From: Desulfobacteraceae bacterium
Lineage (GTDB): Bacteria > Desulfobacterota > Desulfobacteria > Desulfobacterales > JACKCP01
Length of the DNA stretch: 18,757 bases
Direction: 5' to 3'
Assembly (NCBI GenBank): GCA_020633955.1
Contig: JACKCP010000027.1
Span: 1-18,757 of the forward strand
The notes beneath the pieces are model-generated. The model ran no database searches and was not told the origin of the DNA. It saw nothing but the letters and a program-made list of their open reading frames with translations. Positions 1 to 7,377 of the stretch are shown piece by piece (positions within the stretch are counted from its first letter, which is position 1; every line of letters begins with the position of its first letter). The translations under genes were made by a program, and so were the position numbers.

Positions 1-3000
1 TTCAGCAATTCTGTTTGCAAGTCCGTTTAAAAGATAGGCTCCTTCTGAATCTCCGTTTTTTGAAAGCTTTTCTGTACTTTCAGTTACAACATTTCCAGAC
101 GTTACAATCTGAATTCCAATAAAGTCTGATTTGTCATTTATATAGTCAGAAATTTTAAACTTGTCTTTTTGAGTAGTTATCTGAGTTGTTTTTATTGTTC
201 CAAGTTTTTCATTTAAATTTATAGGGCTGAAAATATCAATTGAATCATTGTTTTTTCTGCATGGAAAAATCCCTGCTGCAGCAAGAGGTTTTATAAGCTC
301 TTCTTTTTGAGCTTTTATCTTAAGCTCTTCAAACTCTTTTTTAAGCTCATTTAATTTATCTTCATTTTTCAATTCATCAGGCTTGAATTTCCAGTTTGTG
401 ATAAAAAGATTTTTTTCTCTTATATTTATTTCTTCTATCTTTTTTTCAATTATTTCAGCAGGAAAAGGATTTATATTATTTTCATGTGGCAAAATTTTTC
501 TTTGTAAAACCTCATTTTTTTCTTCACTTAAATTTTCATTTTGCTCATTTAATATTTTTAAAAGATCTTTTTTATTTTGCTCAATTGTTTCGGCTCTTTT
601 TTCTCCGAGAAGTTTTCCTATAAGATTTACACTGTCCATTGCAGTTCTGCAGTAAAAAACATCAGGTTTTATATCTTCAGAATTTTTTGCTCCGCTCATT
701 GCAACAGAAGCCGCATGTTTAAGATTTACAGGTGCTCCGCCAATAAAAACAGGAATATCAAGTCCTTTCTCCCTCATCATTTTAACAACTGAAAGCATAT
801 GGTTTGAAGTCTGTACAAGAAGGGCACTCATTCCTATTGCATCGGCATTATATTTTAAAGCTGTTTCAATATAGGACTCCAGAGGTACCTGAACACCAAG
901 GTCAATGACCCTGTATCCGTAATTTTCAAAAAGAGTTTTTGTAAGGTCCTTTCCAATGCTGTGAACATCCTGATAAACTGTTCCAATTACTATTGTCCCT
1001 TTAAACTCTGAAGAGGGCTTGTCTCCTTTCATTAATTTTTCAAGGAAATTCATAACCTCCTTCATAATGTCAGCAGCCTTTAAAAGGTGGGGAAGAGATG
1101 CTTCACCTTTTGCAAAACGCTCCCCTAAAACATTCATTGCTTCCATTAAATAATCATTTATAAAATCAAGGGGTTTAATTTCTTTAATTGCAAGGGCCGC
1201 ATCTTCAACAATAGAATCTGAATAAAAATATTCATTCCCTTCAAAAACAAGACTTCCCTTTTTTCTTGACTTGAAGCCGTCCTTTATTTTTTCTGATACT
1301 GTTTCAGCCGGAGAAAGACCTTCGTATGAAGACCTTTTTTCTATTTTTGTTCCTTTTTTCTGCAGAGCAATTTCTTCAAGTTCTGCAAAGGCATCCATAT
1401 CTCTTTCCAGAACTGCTTTAAGTCCAAGCTCATAATCTTTTTTATCAAGGCTTTTTACAGGAACATAATGATTTGGATTTACAATTGCCGCATCAAGTCC
1501 TTTTTTTCTTCCTTCATCTAAAAATACCGAAGTAAGTACTTTTCTCATGTAGGGCTTTTTTGCAAGTCCGTTTGTAAGGTTGCTTACTCCAATTGTTGTT
1601 TTGATACCAGGAGCTATTTTTTTAATCAAAGGAATTGAGTTAAGGGATTCAAGAGCAAAGTTCATTCCCTCTACAGATTCTGAACCTATTGGAAAGGCAT
1701 TTATATCGATAAAAAGCTGTGATGGCGAAATATTGTATTTTGCTGCTGTTTCAACAAGTTTTCCTGCAATTTCATACTTTTTTTCAGCTGTTACAGCAGG
1801 GCCTTCATCATCTGCTGCAAGGGCAATATATGCCGGAGAATGAAAGGCTGTTCTTTCAAGAATATAGTCTGCCTTTGTGGTATTTTCATGGGATTCCATG
1901 GAAATTGAATTTAAAAGGGGACGTCCCGGATAAAATTTCACAGCATCTGAAAGTGCGTCCGCATCAAAGGAATCTATGCAAAGGCCGCCTTTGAAATCAT
2001 GGGTAATCCCCTGAACAACCTTTGGAAGTACATCTTTTGTTTCAACCTGATTTGAATCCATGCAGACATCTATTACAAGAAGACCAAGGTCATTTACCTG
2101 CTCATTTACAACTTCTTCCAAAACATCAAAATCAATTTTTCCCTCTTCGTTTTCAACTGCTTCCCTGACTTTTTTTGAACCTCTGATATTGAGTCTTTCG
2201 CCTATTCTCAGAAGCTCGTCTGAAAACTCAAGCAAAACTGCATCCTGGGGCCCGGAAATATAAAGTCTGTTGTCTTTTCTGTTGTCAAAGGGCTTTTTCC
2301 CTTTTACCCTTTTGCACACTTCCTTCATATGTAAAGGAGATGTACCGCAGCATCCTCCAACAATATTTACTCCGTAATCCAAAACAAATTTTTCAAGATA
2401 TTTTGCCAGAGATTCAGGTGAAAGCCTGTAAACAGTCTCACCGTTTTCAGATTCAGGAAGGCCTGCATTTGGAAGAACAGAAACTGGAAGAGGCGAATAC
2501 TGGGAAATCTTTTTTATTGTGGGCTCCATAAGGTCAGGACCTATTGAGCAGTTTATACCGAATACATCTATTCCTGTGTGGGCAAGGGTTGTAAGTGCTG
2601 AATGAATATGGGTGTTGAAAATCTGCATTCTTGAATGTTCGTTTACAGTCACCTGACACATTACAGGAATTTTTACATTCTTTTCCTTCATGGCCTTGAA
2701 TGCGCCTGAAACAGCAGCCTTTATTTCAAGTACATCCTGCTGGGTTTCAAAAAGAAATACATCCGCGCCTCCGTCAATAAGTCCTTTTGCCTGAACATAA
2801 AAATTTTCTTCAATATCTTCCCATCTGCCCTTGTGAAGATCTGCATTGGTGGGAGAAAGAACATAGTTTGAAGGTCCTATTGATGCAACTGCAAAAAGAG
2901 GGCGTCCGTCATAGTCTTTGGAGCTTTTTATTTCCTCTATGGCTTTTTTTGCAATTTCACACGATTTAACATTCATGAAATATGCTATTTCTTCATAAGA

Positions 3001-3315
3001 CCTGTTTTTAAGGTCAAGATCTCTTATTTCCTGGGGGAATGAAGAGTCATCAAGATTTTTAAAGTCAAATTCCCTGAGCCTTAGAGGACAGGCTCCAAAT
3101 GTATTGGTTTCAACTGCATTGCATCCTGACTTAAAATATTCAAGATGAATATCTTTAATTATATCAGGCCTTGAAAGGGACAAAATATCTGAAAGCATTT
3201 CAAATTCAGCTCCGCCAAAATCAATTTGGGAAAGACTGTAATTTCTAATCATTGTACCCATTGCACCATCAAAAACAATTACCTGTTCTTTAATTGCCTC
3301 AAGAAAACCTGACAT
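1..3315 (-). CDS. metH: Cobalamin-dependent methionine synthase (5-methyltetrahydrofolate-homocysteine methyltransferase), 3' end outside window
   Basis: Transfers a methyl group from methyltetrahydrofolate via cobalamin to homocysteine, giving methionine in the cytosol. The reading frame is open from ATG at 3315 to the left edge, 1105 codons. Domains in order: homocysteine-binding barrel with zinc cysteines C256 (GINCS) and C322-C323 (GGCCGT); pterin-binding barrel from about residue 370 (RIGERLNIRGS); B12 cap domain from about 660; B12-binding Rossmann domain with DVHSIGK, where H785 is the lower cobalt ligand; and the start of the AdoMet-activation domain from about 950, ending at NRIAE. 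The canonical DVHDIGK has Ser in place of the second Asp. The E. coli protein has 1227 residues, so roughly 100 are missing beyond the edge. A GGGAG ribosome-binding site lies about 10 bases before the start. The gene is divergent from the alkaline phosphatase. The assignment is firm; the activation domain is diverged but recognisable. Confidence 0.96.
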   Translation of the reverse strand, partial: MSGFLEAIKEQVIVFDGAMGTMIRNYSLSQIDFGGAEFEMLSDILSLSRPDIIKDIHLEYFKSGCNAVETNTFGACPLRLREFDFKNLDDSSFPQEIRDLDLKNRSYEEIAYFMNVKSCEIAKKAIEEIKSSKDYDGRPLFAVASIGPSNYVLSPTNADLHKGRWEDIEENFYVQAKGLIDGGADVFLFETQQDVLEIKAAVSGAFKAMKEKNVKIPVMCQVTVNEHSRMQIFNTHIHSALTTLAHTGIDVFGINCSIGPDLMEPTIKKISQYSPLPVSVLPNAGLPESENGETVYRLSPESLAKYLEKFVLDYGVNIVGGCCGTSPLHMKEVCKRVKGKKPFDNRKDNRLYISGPQDAVLLEFSDELLRIGERLNIRGSKKVREAVENEEGKIDFDVLEEVVNEQVNDLGLLVIDVCMDSNQVETKDVLPKVVQGITHDFKGGLCIDSFDADALSDAVKFYPGRPLLNSISMESHENTTKADYILERTAFHSPAYIALAADDEGPAVTAEKKYEIAGKLVETAAKYNISPSQLFIDINAFPIGSESVEGMNFALESLNSIPLIKKIAPGIKTTIGVSNLTNGLAKKPYMRKVLTSVFLDEGRKKGLDAAIVNPNHYVPVKSLDKKDYELGLKAVLERDMDAFAELEEIALQKKGTKIEKRSSYEGLSPAETVSEKIKDGFKSRKKGSLVFEGNEYFYSDSIVEDAALAIKEIKPLDFINDYLMEAMNVLGERFAKGEASLPHLLKAADIMKEVMNFLEKLMKGDKPSSEFKGTIVIGTVYQDVHSIGKDLTKTLFENYGYRVIDLGVQVPLESYIETALKYNADAIGMSALLVQTSNHMLSVVKMMREKGLDIPVFIGGAPVNLKHAASVAMSGAKNSEDIKPDVFYCRTAMDSVNLIGKLLGEKRAETIEQNKKDLLKILNEQNENLSEEKNEVLQRKILPHENNINPFPAEIIEKKIEEINIREKNLFITNWKFKPDELKNEDKLNELKKEFEELKIKAQKEELIKPLAAAGIFPCRKNNDSIDIFSPINLNEKLGTIKTTQITTQKDKFKISDYINDKSDFIGIQIVTSGNVVTESTEKLSKNGDSEGAYLLNGLANRIAE

Positions 3316-3390
3316 AAATATTTACTCCCGGAATATTTTTTATAATTACCCTTTATTATAATCAAAACTGAAACAAGCTGCCGCTTTTAT

Positions 3391-3415
3391 CTATAAACCC
3401 TCAATCCTTTTATAG
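3391..3415 (-). promoter_or_regulatory. Hairpin in the metH leader
   Basis: Within the predicted metH leader the transcript can form a 7-bp stem (CTATAAA/TTTATAG) with an 11-base loop reading AGGAUUGAGGG. The rest of the 3316-3635 gap is A+T-rich and holds the metH promoter on one strand and the alkaline phosphatase 5' region on the other. I do not recognise a SAM, SAH or cobalamin riboswitch in it. Purine-rich GGA in a loop resembles CsrA-type sites, but this is only a resemblance. Confidence 0.3.
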
Positions 3416-3490
3416 CACTATTCTTTCCATACAAAACAAAAAAACACAAAAGGCTGAATCTTTTATAAAGCAAAGCCGACAGATAAAATA

Positions 3491-3527
3491 AATTTATCAA
3501 GATAAATTGATTTGTCTTTCATGTCAA
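3491..3527 (-). promoter_or_regulatory. Probable metH promoter with palindromic operator over the -10
   Basis: On the minus strand a consensus -35 TTGACA (3527-3522) is followed after exactly 17 bases by TATCTT (3504-3499). A perfect inverted repeat, AATTTATC-TT-GATAAATT (3491-3508), covers the -10, the usual place for a repressor site. Transcription would start near 3492, leaving a leader of about 175 bases before metH. Seen directly: the motifs and spacing. Inferred: promoter activity and the operator role. I cannot name the regulator. Confidence 0.55.
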
Positions 3528-3635
3528 TTGTTCCTCCTTACAAAAATTTAATACCAGACTAATAATCGGCTTACACATCTAATATATGTCGTCTCTATTC
3601 TTAAGTCTTCACCAAAAAAATCAAACGGAGGAAAA

Positions 3636-5078
3636 ATGAAAACCAATATCAGACTGGCAGTAACATTTCTGATTGTGCTGCTTTTACTTCCTGCTGCATC
3701 CTATGCAAAACAGGCAAAATACGTGTTTCTCTTCATAGGAGACGGAATGGGAATTCCCCAGAGAGCAGCCGCAAATCAGTATACAGGCGAAAAAATGATA
3801 ATTGAAAACTTTCCTGCACAGGGAATTACAACAACACACGCTCTTGACAGATTCATAACAGGTTCTGCTGCGGCTGCAACTGCAATGTCATGCGGCAAAA
3901 AAACAAAAATCGGATTTGTTGGTGTGGATGAAAGCATGAAACCCCTAAAAACCATTGCAGAAATTGCAAAAGAAAAAGGTATGAAGGTTGGAATAGTATC
4001 AAGTGTTTCAATTGACCATGCAACTCCGGCTGCATTTTATGCACATGTCCCATCGAGGGGACATTACTACGACATAGACCTTGCTCTTGCTAAAAGCGGA
4101 TTTGATTATTTTGCAGGCGGCACATTAAAAGACCCTGAAAATAAAAAGAACACATCAAAAAACTACCAGGGAAATGCCTGGGATATTGCAAAGGAAAACG
4201 GATATAAAATTACAGAAAATAAAAAAGATTTTTCAAACTTGAGCAGAAAAGACGGGAAAGTCATTGCCACCAACTCATGGATTCAGGACAGCGGAGCCCT
4301 TCCCTATGAGATGGATACCACATCCGAAGATATTACTCTTGCTGAATTTACCGAAAAAGGCATTGAGCTTTTAGACAATAAAAAAGGCTTTTTCATGATG
4401 GTTGAAGGCGGCAAAATTGACTGGGCCTGCCATGCAAACGATGCAGCAGCATCAATCAAAGACACAATAGCCTTTGATAATGCAATAAGAAAAGCCTATG
4501 AATTCTACAAAAACCACAAGGATGAAACCCTGATTGTTGTAACCGGAGACCATGAATGCGGAGGAATGACCCTTGGTTTTGCAGGTACAAAATACGGCTC
4601 GAATTATGAAATTCTAAGCAATCAGAAAGTATCCTTCCAGAAATTTGACGATGATGTAATGAAAAACATCAAAAAGAATGATTCTGTAAGCTTTGAAGAT
4701 GTAAAGCCATATATTGAAAGGGATTTCGGACTTAAGTTCAAGGGTGACAAAAACGATCCAATGGTTTTGAAAAGCCATGAAGTAACAGAACTTGTCGAAG
4801 CATTCTACAGATCAGTATCAGGAGAAACTCTTAAAGACCCAAGAGATTATATTCTTTATGGAGAATATGAGCCTCTTACAGTTAAAATTACCCAGATTTT
4901 AAACAGAAAGGCGGGAATCGGCTGGACATCTTATCAGCATACAGGCATTCCTGTGACAACATCGGCTGTTGGAAAAGGATATGAAAAATTCCACGGCTCA
5001 TATGACAATACAGATATTGCCTTAAAAATTATGGATGCGGCAGGATTTGGCAAGTCACCGGTTTATGCTTCAAAATAA
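3636..5078 (+). CDS. phoA: Secreted alkaline phosphatase, PhoA family
   Basis: Periplasmic or exported phosphomonoesterase that releases phosphate from organic phosphates. The 480-residue protein starts with a Sec signal peptide (hydrophobic core at about 8-20, likely cut after ASYA, residue 24). Metal and catalytic positions are visible: D36 in FIGDGMG, nucleophile S77 in TGSAAAATAMSCG, HATPAAFYAH and SRGHYYD, E257/D262/H266 in VEGGKIDWACH, D305-H306 in TGDHECGG, and H435 in YQHTGIP. The residue before the nucleophile is Gly76, where E. coli PhoA has Asp101. A GGAGG lies 7 bases before the ATG. It is monocistronic: metH is divergent and a long repeat region follows. I see no convincing Pho box upstream, so phosphate regulation is not shown. 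The family is certain; the exact substrate is unknown. Confidence 0.93.
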   Translation: MKTNIRLAVTFLIVLLLLPAASYAKQAKYVFLFIGDGMGIPQRAAANQYTGEKMIIENFPAQGITTTHALDRFITGSAAAATAMSCGKKTKIGFVGVDESMKPLKTIAEIAKEKGMKVGIVSSVSIDHATPAAFYAHVPSRGHYYDIDLALAKSGFDYFAGGTLKDPENKKNTSKNYQGNAWDIAKENGYKITENKKDFSNLSRKDGKVIATNSWIQDSGALPYEMDTTSEDITLAEFTEKGIELLDNKKGFFMMVEGGKIDWACHANDAAASIKDTIAFDNAIRKAYEFYKNHKDETLIVVTGDHECGGMTLGFAGTKYGSNYEILSNQKVSFQKFDDDVMKNIKKNDSVSFEDVKPYIERDFGLKFKGDKNDPMVLKSHEVTELVEAFYRSVSGETLKDPRDYILYGEYEPLTVKITQILNRKAGIGWTSYQHTGIPVTTSAVGKGYEKFHGSYDNTDIALKIMDAAGFGKSPVYASK

Positions 5079-5101
5079 ATTTAAGTTATTTAGTTGCTGA
5101 A

Positions 5102-5224
5102 CGAAAACGGCCTTTTTTGTCCATTTCTGCGTCAGATTAAAAATTTAATCCTCAAAATACTCAATGTATTCCTGCGGTTAAATTTTTATTCTTCCTTGAA
5201 CTGAACAAAAAATTCTCGTTTTCG
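5102..5224. repeat. 123-bp imperfect palindrome (long hairpin)
   Basis: The two halves pair in nested blocks: CGAAAACG (5102-5109) with CGTTTTCG (5217-5224), TTTTTTGT (5113-5120) with ACAAAAAA (5205-5212), TAAAAATTTAA (5138-5148) with TTAAATTTTTA (5178-5188), and AATAC (5156-5160) with GTATT (5166-5170) around a 5-base loop. There is no open reading frame. It lies 23 bases after the alkaline phosphatase stop. It could act as a terminator or mRNA 3' stabiliser, or be a non-coding mobile (MITE-like) or REP-like element. A decayed relative of its right half occurs at 18101-18160 on the opposite strand. Confidence 0.75.
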
Positions 5225-5240
5225 GCCAATCACTATTTAT

Positions 5241-5335
5241 AACTATTCAGCTTAAAAACTGAGAAAAATGCGTTTTGGCGACGGATGCTGTATTTTTTCT
5301 GAGCCGGTTTCAGGAGATAGTTTTTTTATCTCCTG
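5241..5335 (+). repeat. 95-bp dispersed repeat, copy A
   Basis: This stretch matches the reverse complement of 13086-13180 at 91 of 95 positions without a gap (counted by hand). It ends exactly at a perfect 9-bp hairpin, CAGGAGATA/TATCTCCTG (5311-5319 and 5327-5335), that is identical in both copies. In copy A alone, 5281-5305 can also pair with 5359-5383 (22 of 25 Watson-Crick, with two of the mismatches G-U in RNA). This makes a larger stem enclosing the hairpin. The element has no coding potential. It belongs to an unnamed intergenic repeat family as far as I can tell. Confidence 0.85.
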
Positions 5336-5418
5336 CATCAAAGCTTAAGCGAGAATGAGGCTCAGAAAGAATGCAGCAGCCGTTCTAAATTAAACAGTTA
5401 CAGTCATTTCATGTTTTA

Positions 5419-5446
5419 CCGGGCCATTTGATGCCCCGGAATTTTT
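5419..5446 (+). terminator. Terminator-like hairpin just upstream of the YibE/F gene
   Basis: CCGGGCCAT (5419-5427) and ATGCCCCGG (5431-5439) form a 9-bp GC-rich stem with one mismatch and a 3-base loop, followed by AATTTTT. It lies only 16 bases before the next start codon. It could end transcription coming through the repeat region, or attenuate the downstream gene if that gene's promoter is further upstream. Confidence 0.55.
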
Positions 5447-5462
5447 ATATCCGGACAAAAAA

Positions 5463-6650
5463 ATGAAAATACTTAAAAAATTAAGCTCCAGAAATTTTAA
5501 CCTGGTTTTTGTTTTTATTCTTTTATCAATCCTACTGATTAAAATTCCCACAGGGTTTGAAAATCAGATCGATAAAAATGCAATAAGGGCAAAAGGGGAA
5601 ATAATTTCTGTAAATAATTCCCAGATTTTTGATGCAGGACTCATAAAAACCGGCGACCAGACCGTTACAGTCAAAATACTTGAAGGCAGGTTTAAAGATG
5701 CATCAGTTCAGGCACAAAACCATCTCCTCGGCCAGATGGACAGGGATAAAATTTTTAAACCCGGAGAAAAGGTATTTACTGTTTTAACACTTAACGAAGA
5801 CAAGGAAATAATCTATGCTTCAGCAAGGGAGCATTACAGAATTGACCTTGAATTTTTACTTTTTCTTCTTTTTGCACTTCTTTTAACAGGATTTGGAGGT
5901 TTTACAGGCCTGAAGGCTCTTGTATCGTTTGTATTTTCAGGACTTGTTATCTGGAAAATACTTATCCCCATGCTATTAAAAGGGTATGATCCGATTTTTA
6001 CAACTTTTGCAATTACATCACTATTATGCGGAGCAATAATTTTTCTTGTGGCGGGGATAAACCGGAAAGGGCTTACAGCTTTTGCAGGCTCATTTGCAGG
6101 GGTTCTCATAAGCTGCATAATGGCTTTATATTTCACATCAAAATTCCATATCCACGGTGCAATCATGCCTTTTGCAGAAACACTTTTATATTCAGGCTTT
6201 GCACATTTAAATCTTACAAAAATCTATACAGGTGCTGTATTTATTGCATGTTCCGGAGCTGTCATGGACCTTGCAATGGATGTTTCTGCAAGCATGGAAG
6301 AAATCAAGAAAAAAAAGCCCGACATATCTGCAAAAGAGCTTGTAAAATCAGGTTTAAGTGTTGGAAAAACTGTTACCGGAACAATGACAACCACCCTTCT
6401 TCTTGCATATTCAGGCGGATACATAACTCTTCTCATGGCATTCATGGCACAGGGAATTCATCTTTCAACAACATTTAATCTTGTTTATGTTTCTGCAGAA
6501 ATATTAAAAACACTTGCTGGAAGTTTCGGACTTGTAACTGTTGCCCCATTTACTGCAATTGCAGGGGGATTTATATTTTCCTTTAAATCAGAAAAAAAAG
6601 AGAACCTGCCTGTGAAACACTCTGTAAATGCTGTTGAGGATTTATTTTGA
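5463..6650 (+). CDS. YibE/F-like integral membrane protein
   Basis: The 395-residue protein has an N-terminal membrane helix (about 13-30), then a soluble extracytoplasmic domain to about residue 120 with a small beta-rich look (GDQTVTVKILEGRFKDASV). It continues with about seven or eight membrane segments, among them LEFLLFLLFALLLTGFGGFTG, ITSLLCGAIIFLVAG and a GAVMDLAMDVSASMEEI segment. The GAVMD...SASM...EL..SG..VGK...GTMTTTLLLAY pattern is the hallmark of the YibE/F family, known mostly from Firmicutes and Actinobacteria and without an established biochemical role. The ribosome-binding site is poor: ACAAAAAA precedes the ATG. No in-frame start further upstream is better. It appears to be a single gene, with the toxin-antitoxin pair starting 47 bases later from its own promoter. 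Family assignment is good; function is unknown. Confidence 0.85.
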   Translation: MKILKKLSSRNFNLVFVFILLSILLIKIPTGFENQIDKNAIRAKGEIISVNNSQIFDAGLIKTGDQTVTVKILEGRFKDASVQAQNHLLGQMDRDKIFKPGEKVFTVLTLNEDKEIIYASAREHYRIDLEFLLFLLFALLLTGFGGFTGLKALVSFVFSGLVIWKILIPMLLKGYDPIFTTFAITSLLCGAIIFLVAGINRKGLTAFAGSFAGVLISCIMALYFTSKFHIHGAIMPFAETLLYSGFAHLNLTKIYTGAVFIACSGAVMDLAMDVSASMEEIKKKKPDISAKELVKSGLSVGKTVTGTMTTTLLLAYSGGYITLLMAFMAQGIHLSTTFNLVYVSAEILKTLAGSFGLVTVAPFTAIAGGFIFSFKSEKKENLPVKHSVNAVEDLF

Positions 6651-6662
6651 TAAATAAAAAAA

Positions 6663-6691
6663 TTGACTTTTTGTAGCCCAAAAACTACACT
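6663..6691 (+). promoter_or_regulatory. Toxin-antitoxin promoter with internal operator
   Basis: TTGACT (6663-6668) and TACACT (6686-6691) are 17 bases apart. An inverted repeat, TGTAG-N8-CTACA (6672-6689), fills the spacer and enters the -10. This is where an antitoxin HTH dimer would be expected to autorepress. The predicted transcription start coincides with the toxin ATG at 6698. Motifs and spacing are seen; activity is inferred. Confidence 0.6.
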
Positions 6692-6697
6692 ATTAAA

Positions 6698-7039
6698 ATG
6701 ATATACGAAATTGAACGAACTCATCAATTTGATTTGTGGCTCAAAAAACTCAAAGACCGCCAGGCAGTTTTAGCTGTTACTAAACGCTTGACAAGAATTG
6801 CTCTTGGAAATTTTGGAGATTCAAAGCCAGTAGGAGATGATGTTTATGAGTTACGTTTTTTTATTGGCCCGGGTTATAGAATTTATTATACAATTCAAAA
6901 TGAAAAAATTATTTTTCTGCTTAACGGAGGTGACAAGTCAACTCAATTAAAGGATATAAAAAAGGCAAAACAGATTGCAAATCAATTAAAGGAGCAAAAT
7001 CACCATGAAAACAAAAACAGCCCCATACAACCCATTTGA
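6698..7039 (+). CDS. RelE/ParE-superfamily toxin of the HI1419 (addiction module killer) type
   Basis: This 113-residue protein belongs to the short HigB-like killer family found upstream of HI1420-type antidotes. Family features seen: an N-terminal FDLWLKKLKDRQA helix, ALGNFGDSKPVGDDVYELRFFIGPGYRIYYT, and LLNGGDKSTQLKDIKKAKQIA. The basic residues around R and GYR are expected to serve mRNA binding or cleavage on the ribosome (family knowledge). Typical members end about here, near 100 residues. The last 12 residues (HHENKNSPIQPI) are encoded inside the antitoxin gene, giving a 35-base overlap. No ribosome-binding site precedes the ATG and the -10 is only six bases away, so the mRNA may be leaderless. 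A GTG or TTG further downstream would truncate the conserved first helix. Confidence 0.85.
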   Translation: MIYEIERTHQFDLWLKKLKDRQAVLAVTKRLTRIALGNFGDSKPVGDDVYELRFFIGPGYRIYYTIQNEKIIFLLNGGDKSTQLKDIKKAKQIANQLKEQNHHENKNSPIQPI

Positions 7040-7289
7040 CTATCTTGAAACCCAGGAAGAAATTGATGACTATCTTACTGATGCTTTTATTGATGATGAT
7101 CCCAGAGTTTTTCTCACAGCTCTTGGTTATCTTGCAAAAAAAAAAGGAATTTCAAATATAGCTAAACAAACCGGCTTAAATCGCGAAAGCCTTTACAAAA
7201 GTTTTTCAGGAAATGGGAATCCAAGATTTTCAACTGTTATTAAAGTCAGCAAGGCACTTGGTATCAAACTCAATGCTAAAATGATGTAA
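7005..7289 (+). CDS. HI1420-type antidote, HTH DNA-binding antitoxin
   Basis: The 94-residue protein has the layout of the HI1420 antidote family. An acidic N-terminal part (FDYLETQEEIDDYLTDAFIDDDP, about 8-30) is expected to bind the toxin. An HTH of the Cro/CI fold follows (about 44-90: AKKKGISNIAKQTGLNRESLYKSFSG, then FSTVIKVSKALGIKL). An AAAGGAG site lies 11 bases before the ATG, inside the toxin gene, so translation is probably independent and stronger than that of the toxin. The pair should autorepress through the inverted repeat at 6672-6689. No terminator is evident in the 88 bases before the convergent HD-domain gene. Confidence 0.88.
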   Translation: MKTKTAPYNPFDYLETQEEIDDYLTDAFIDDDPRVFLTALGYLAKKKGISNIAKQTGLNRESLYKSFSGNGNPRFSTVIKVSKALGIKLNAKMM

Positions 7290-7377
7290 AATCACATTAA
7301 GCTCTTTTACTTGACTGAGTTTAAAAATCTTTTCAGAACCATATCTTGAAAAAGCACTCCCAAATAAATAAACAATT

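Noticed and set aside
383..655. Plus-strand frames across 383-2969
   Set aside because: They are antisense to the continuous metH frame and show Phe/Ser/Leu-rich composition typical of shadow frames.
3463..3522. 19-codon minus-strand frame (MKDKSIYLDKFILSVGFAL) with a strong AAGGAGG site, upstream of metH as a possible leader peptide
   Set aside because: Its start overlaps a consensus -35 (TTGACA) and its body covers the predicted -10 and operator. The promoter reading explains the sequence better, and there is no run of Met or other regulatory codons.
3541..3635. Pho box upstream of the alkaline phosphatase
   Set aside because: No pair of CTGTCAT-like repeats at 11-bp spacing could be found.
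6026..6478. 150-codon plus-strand frame inside the YibE/F gene
   Set aside because: It is a +1 shadow rich in Cys, His and Arg, and the YibE/F family motifs lie in the other frame.
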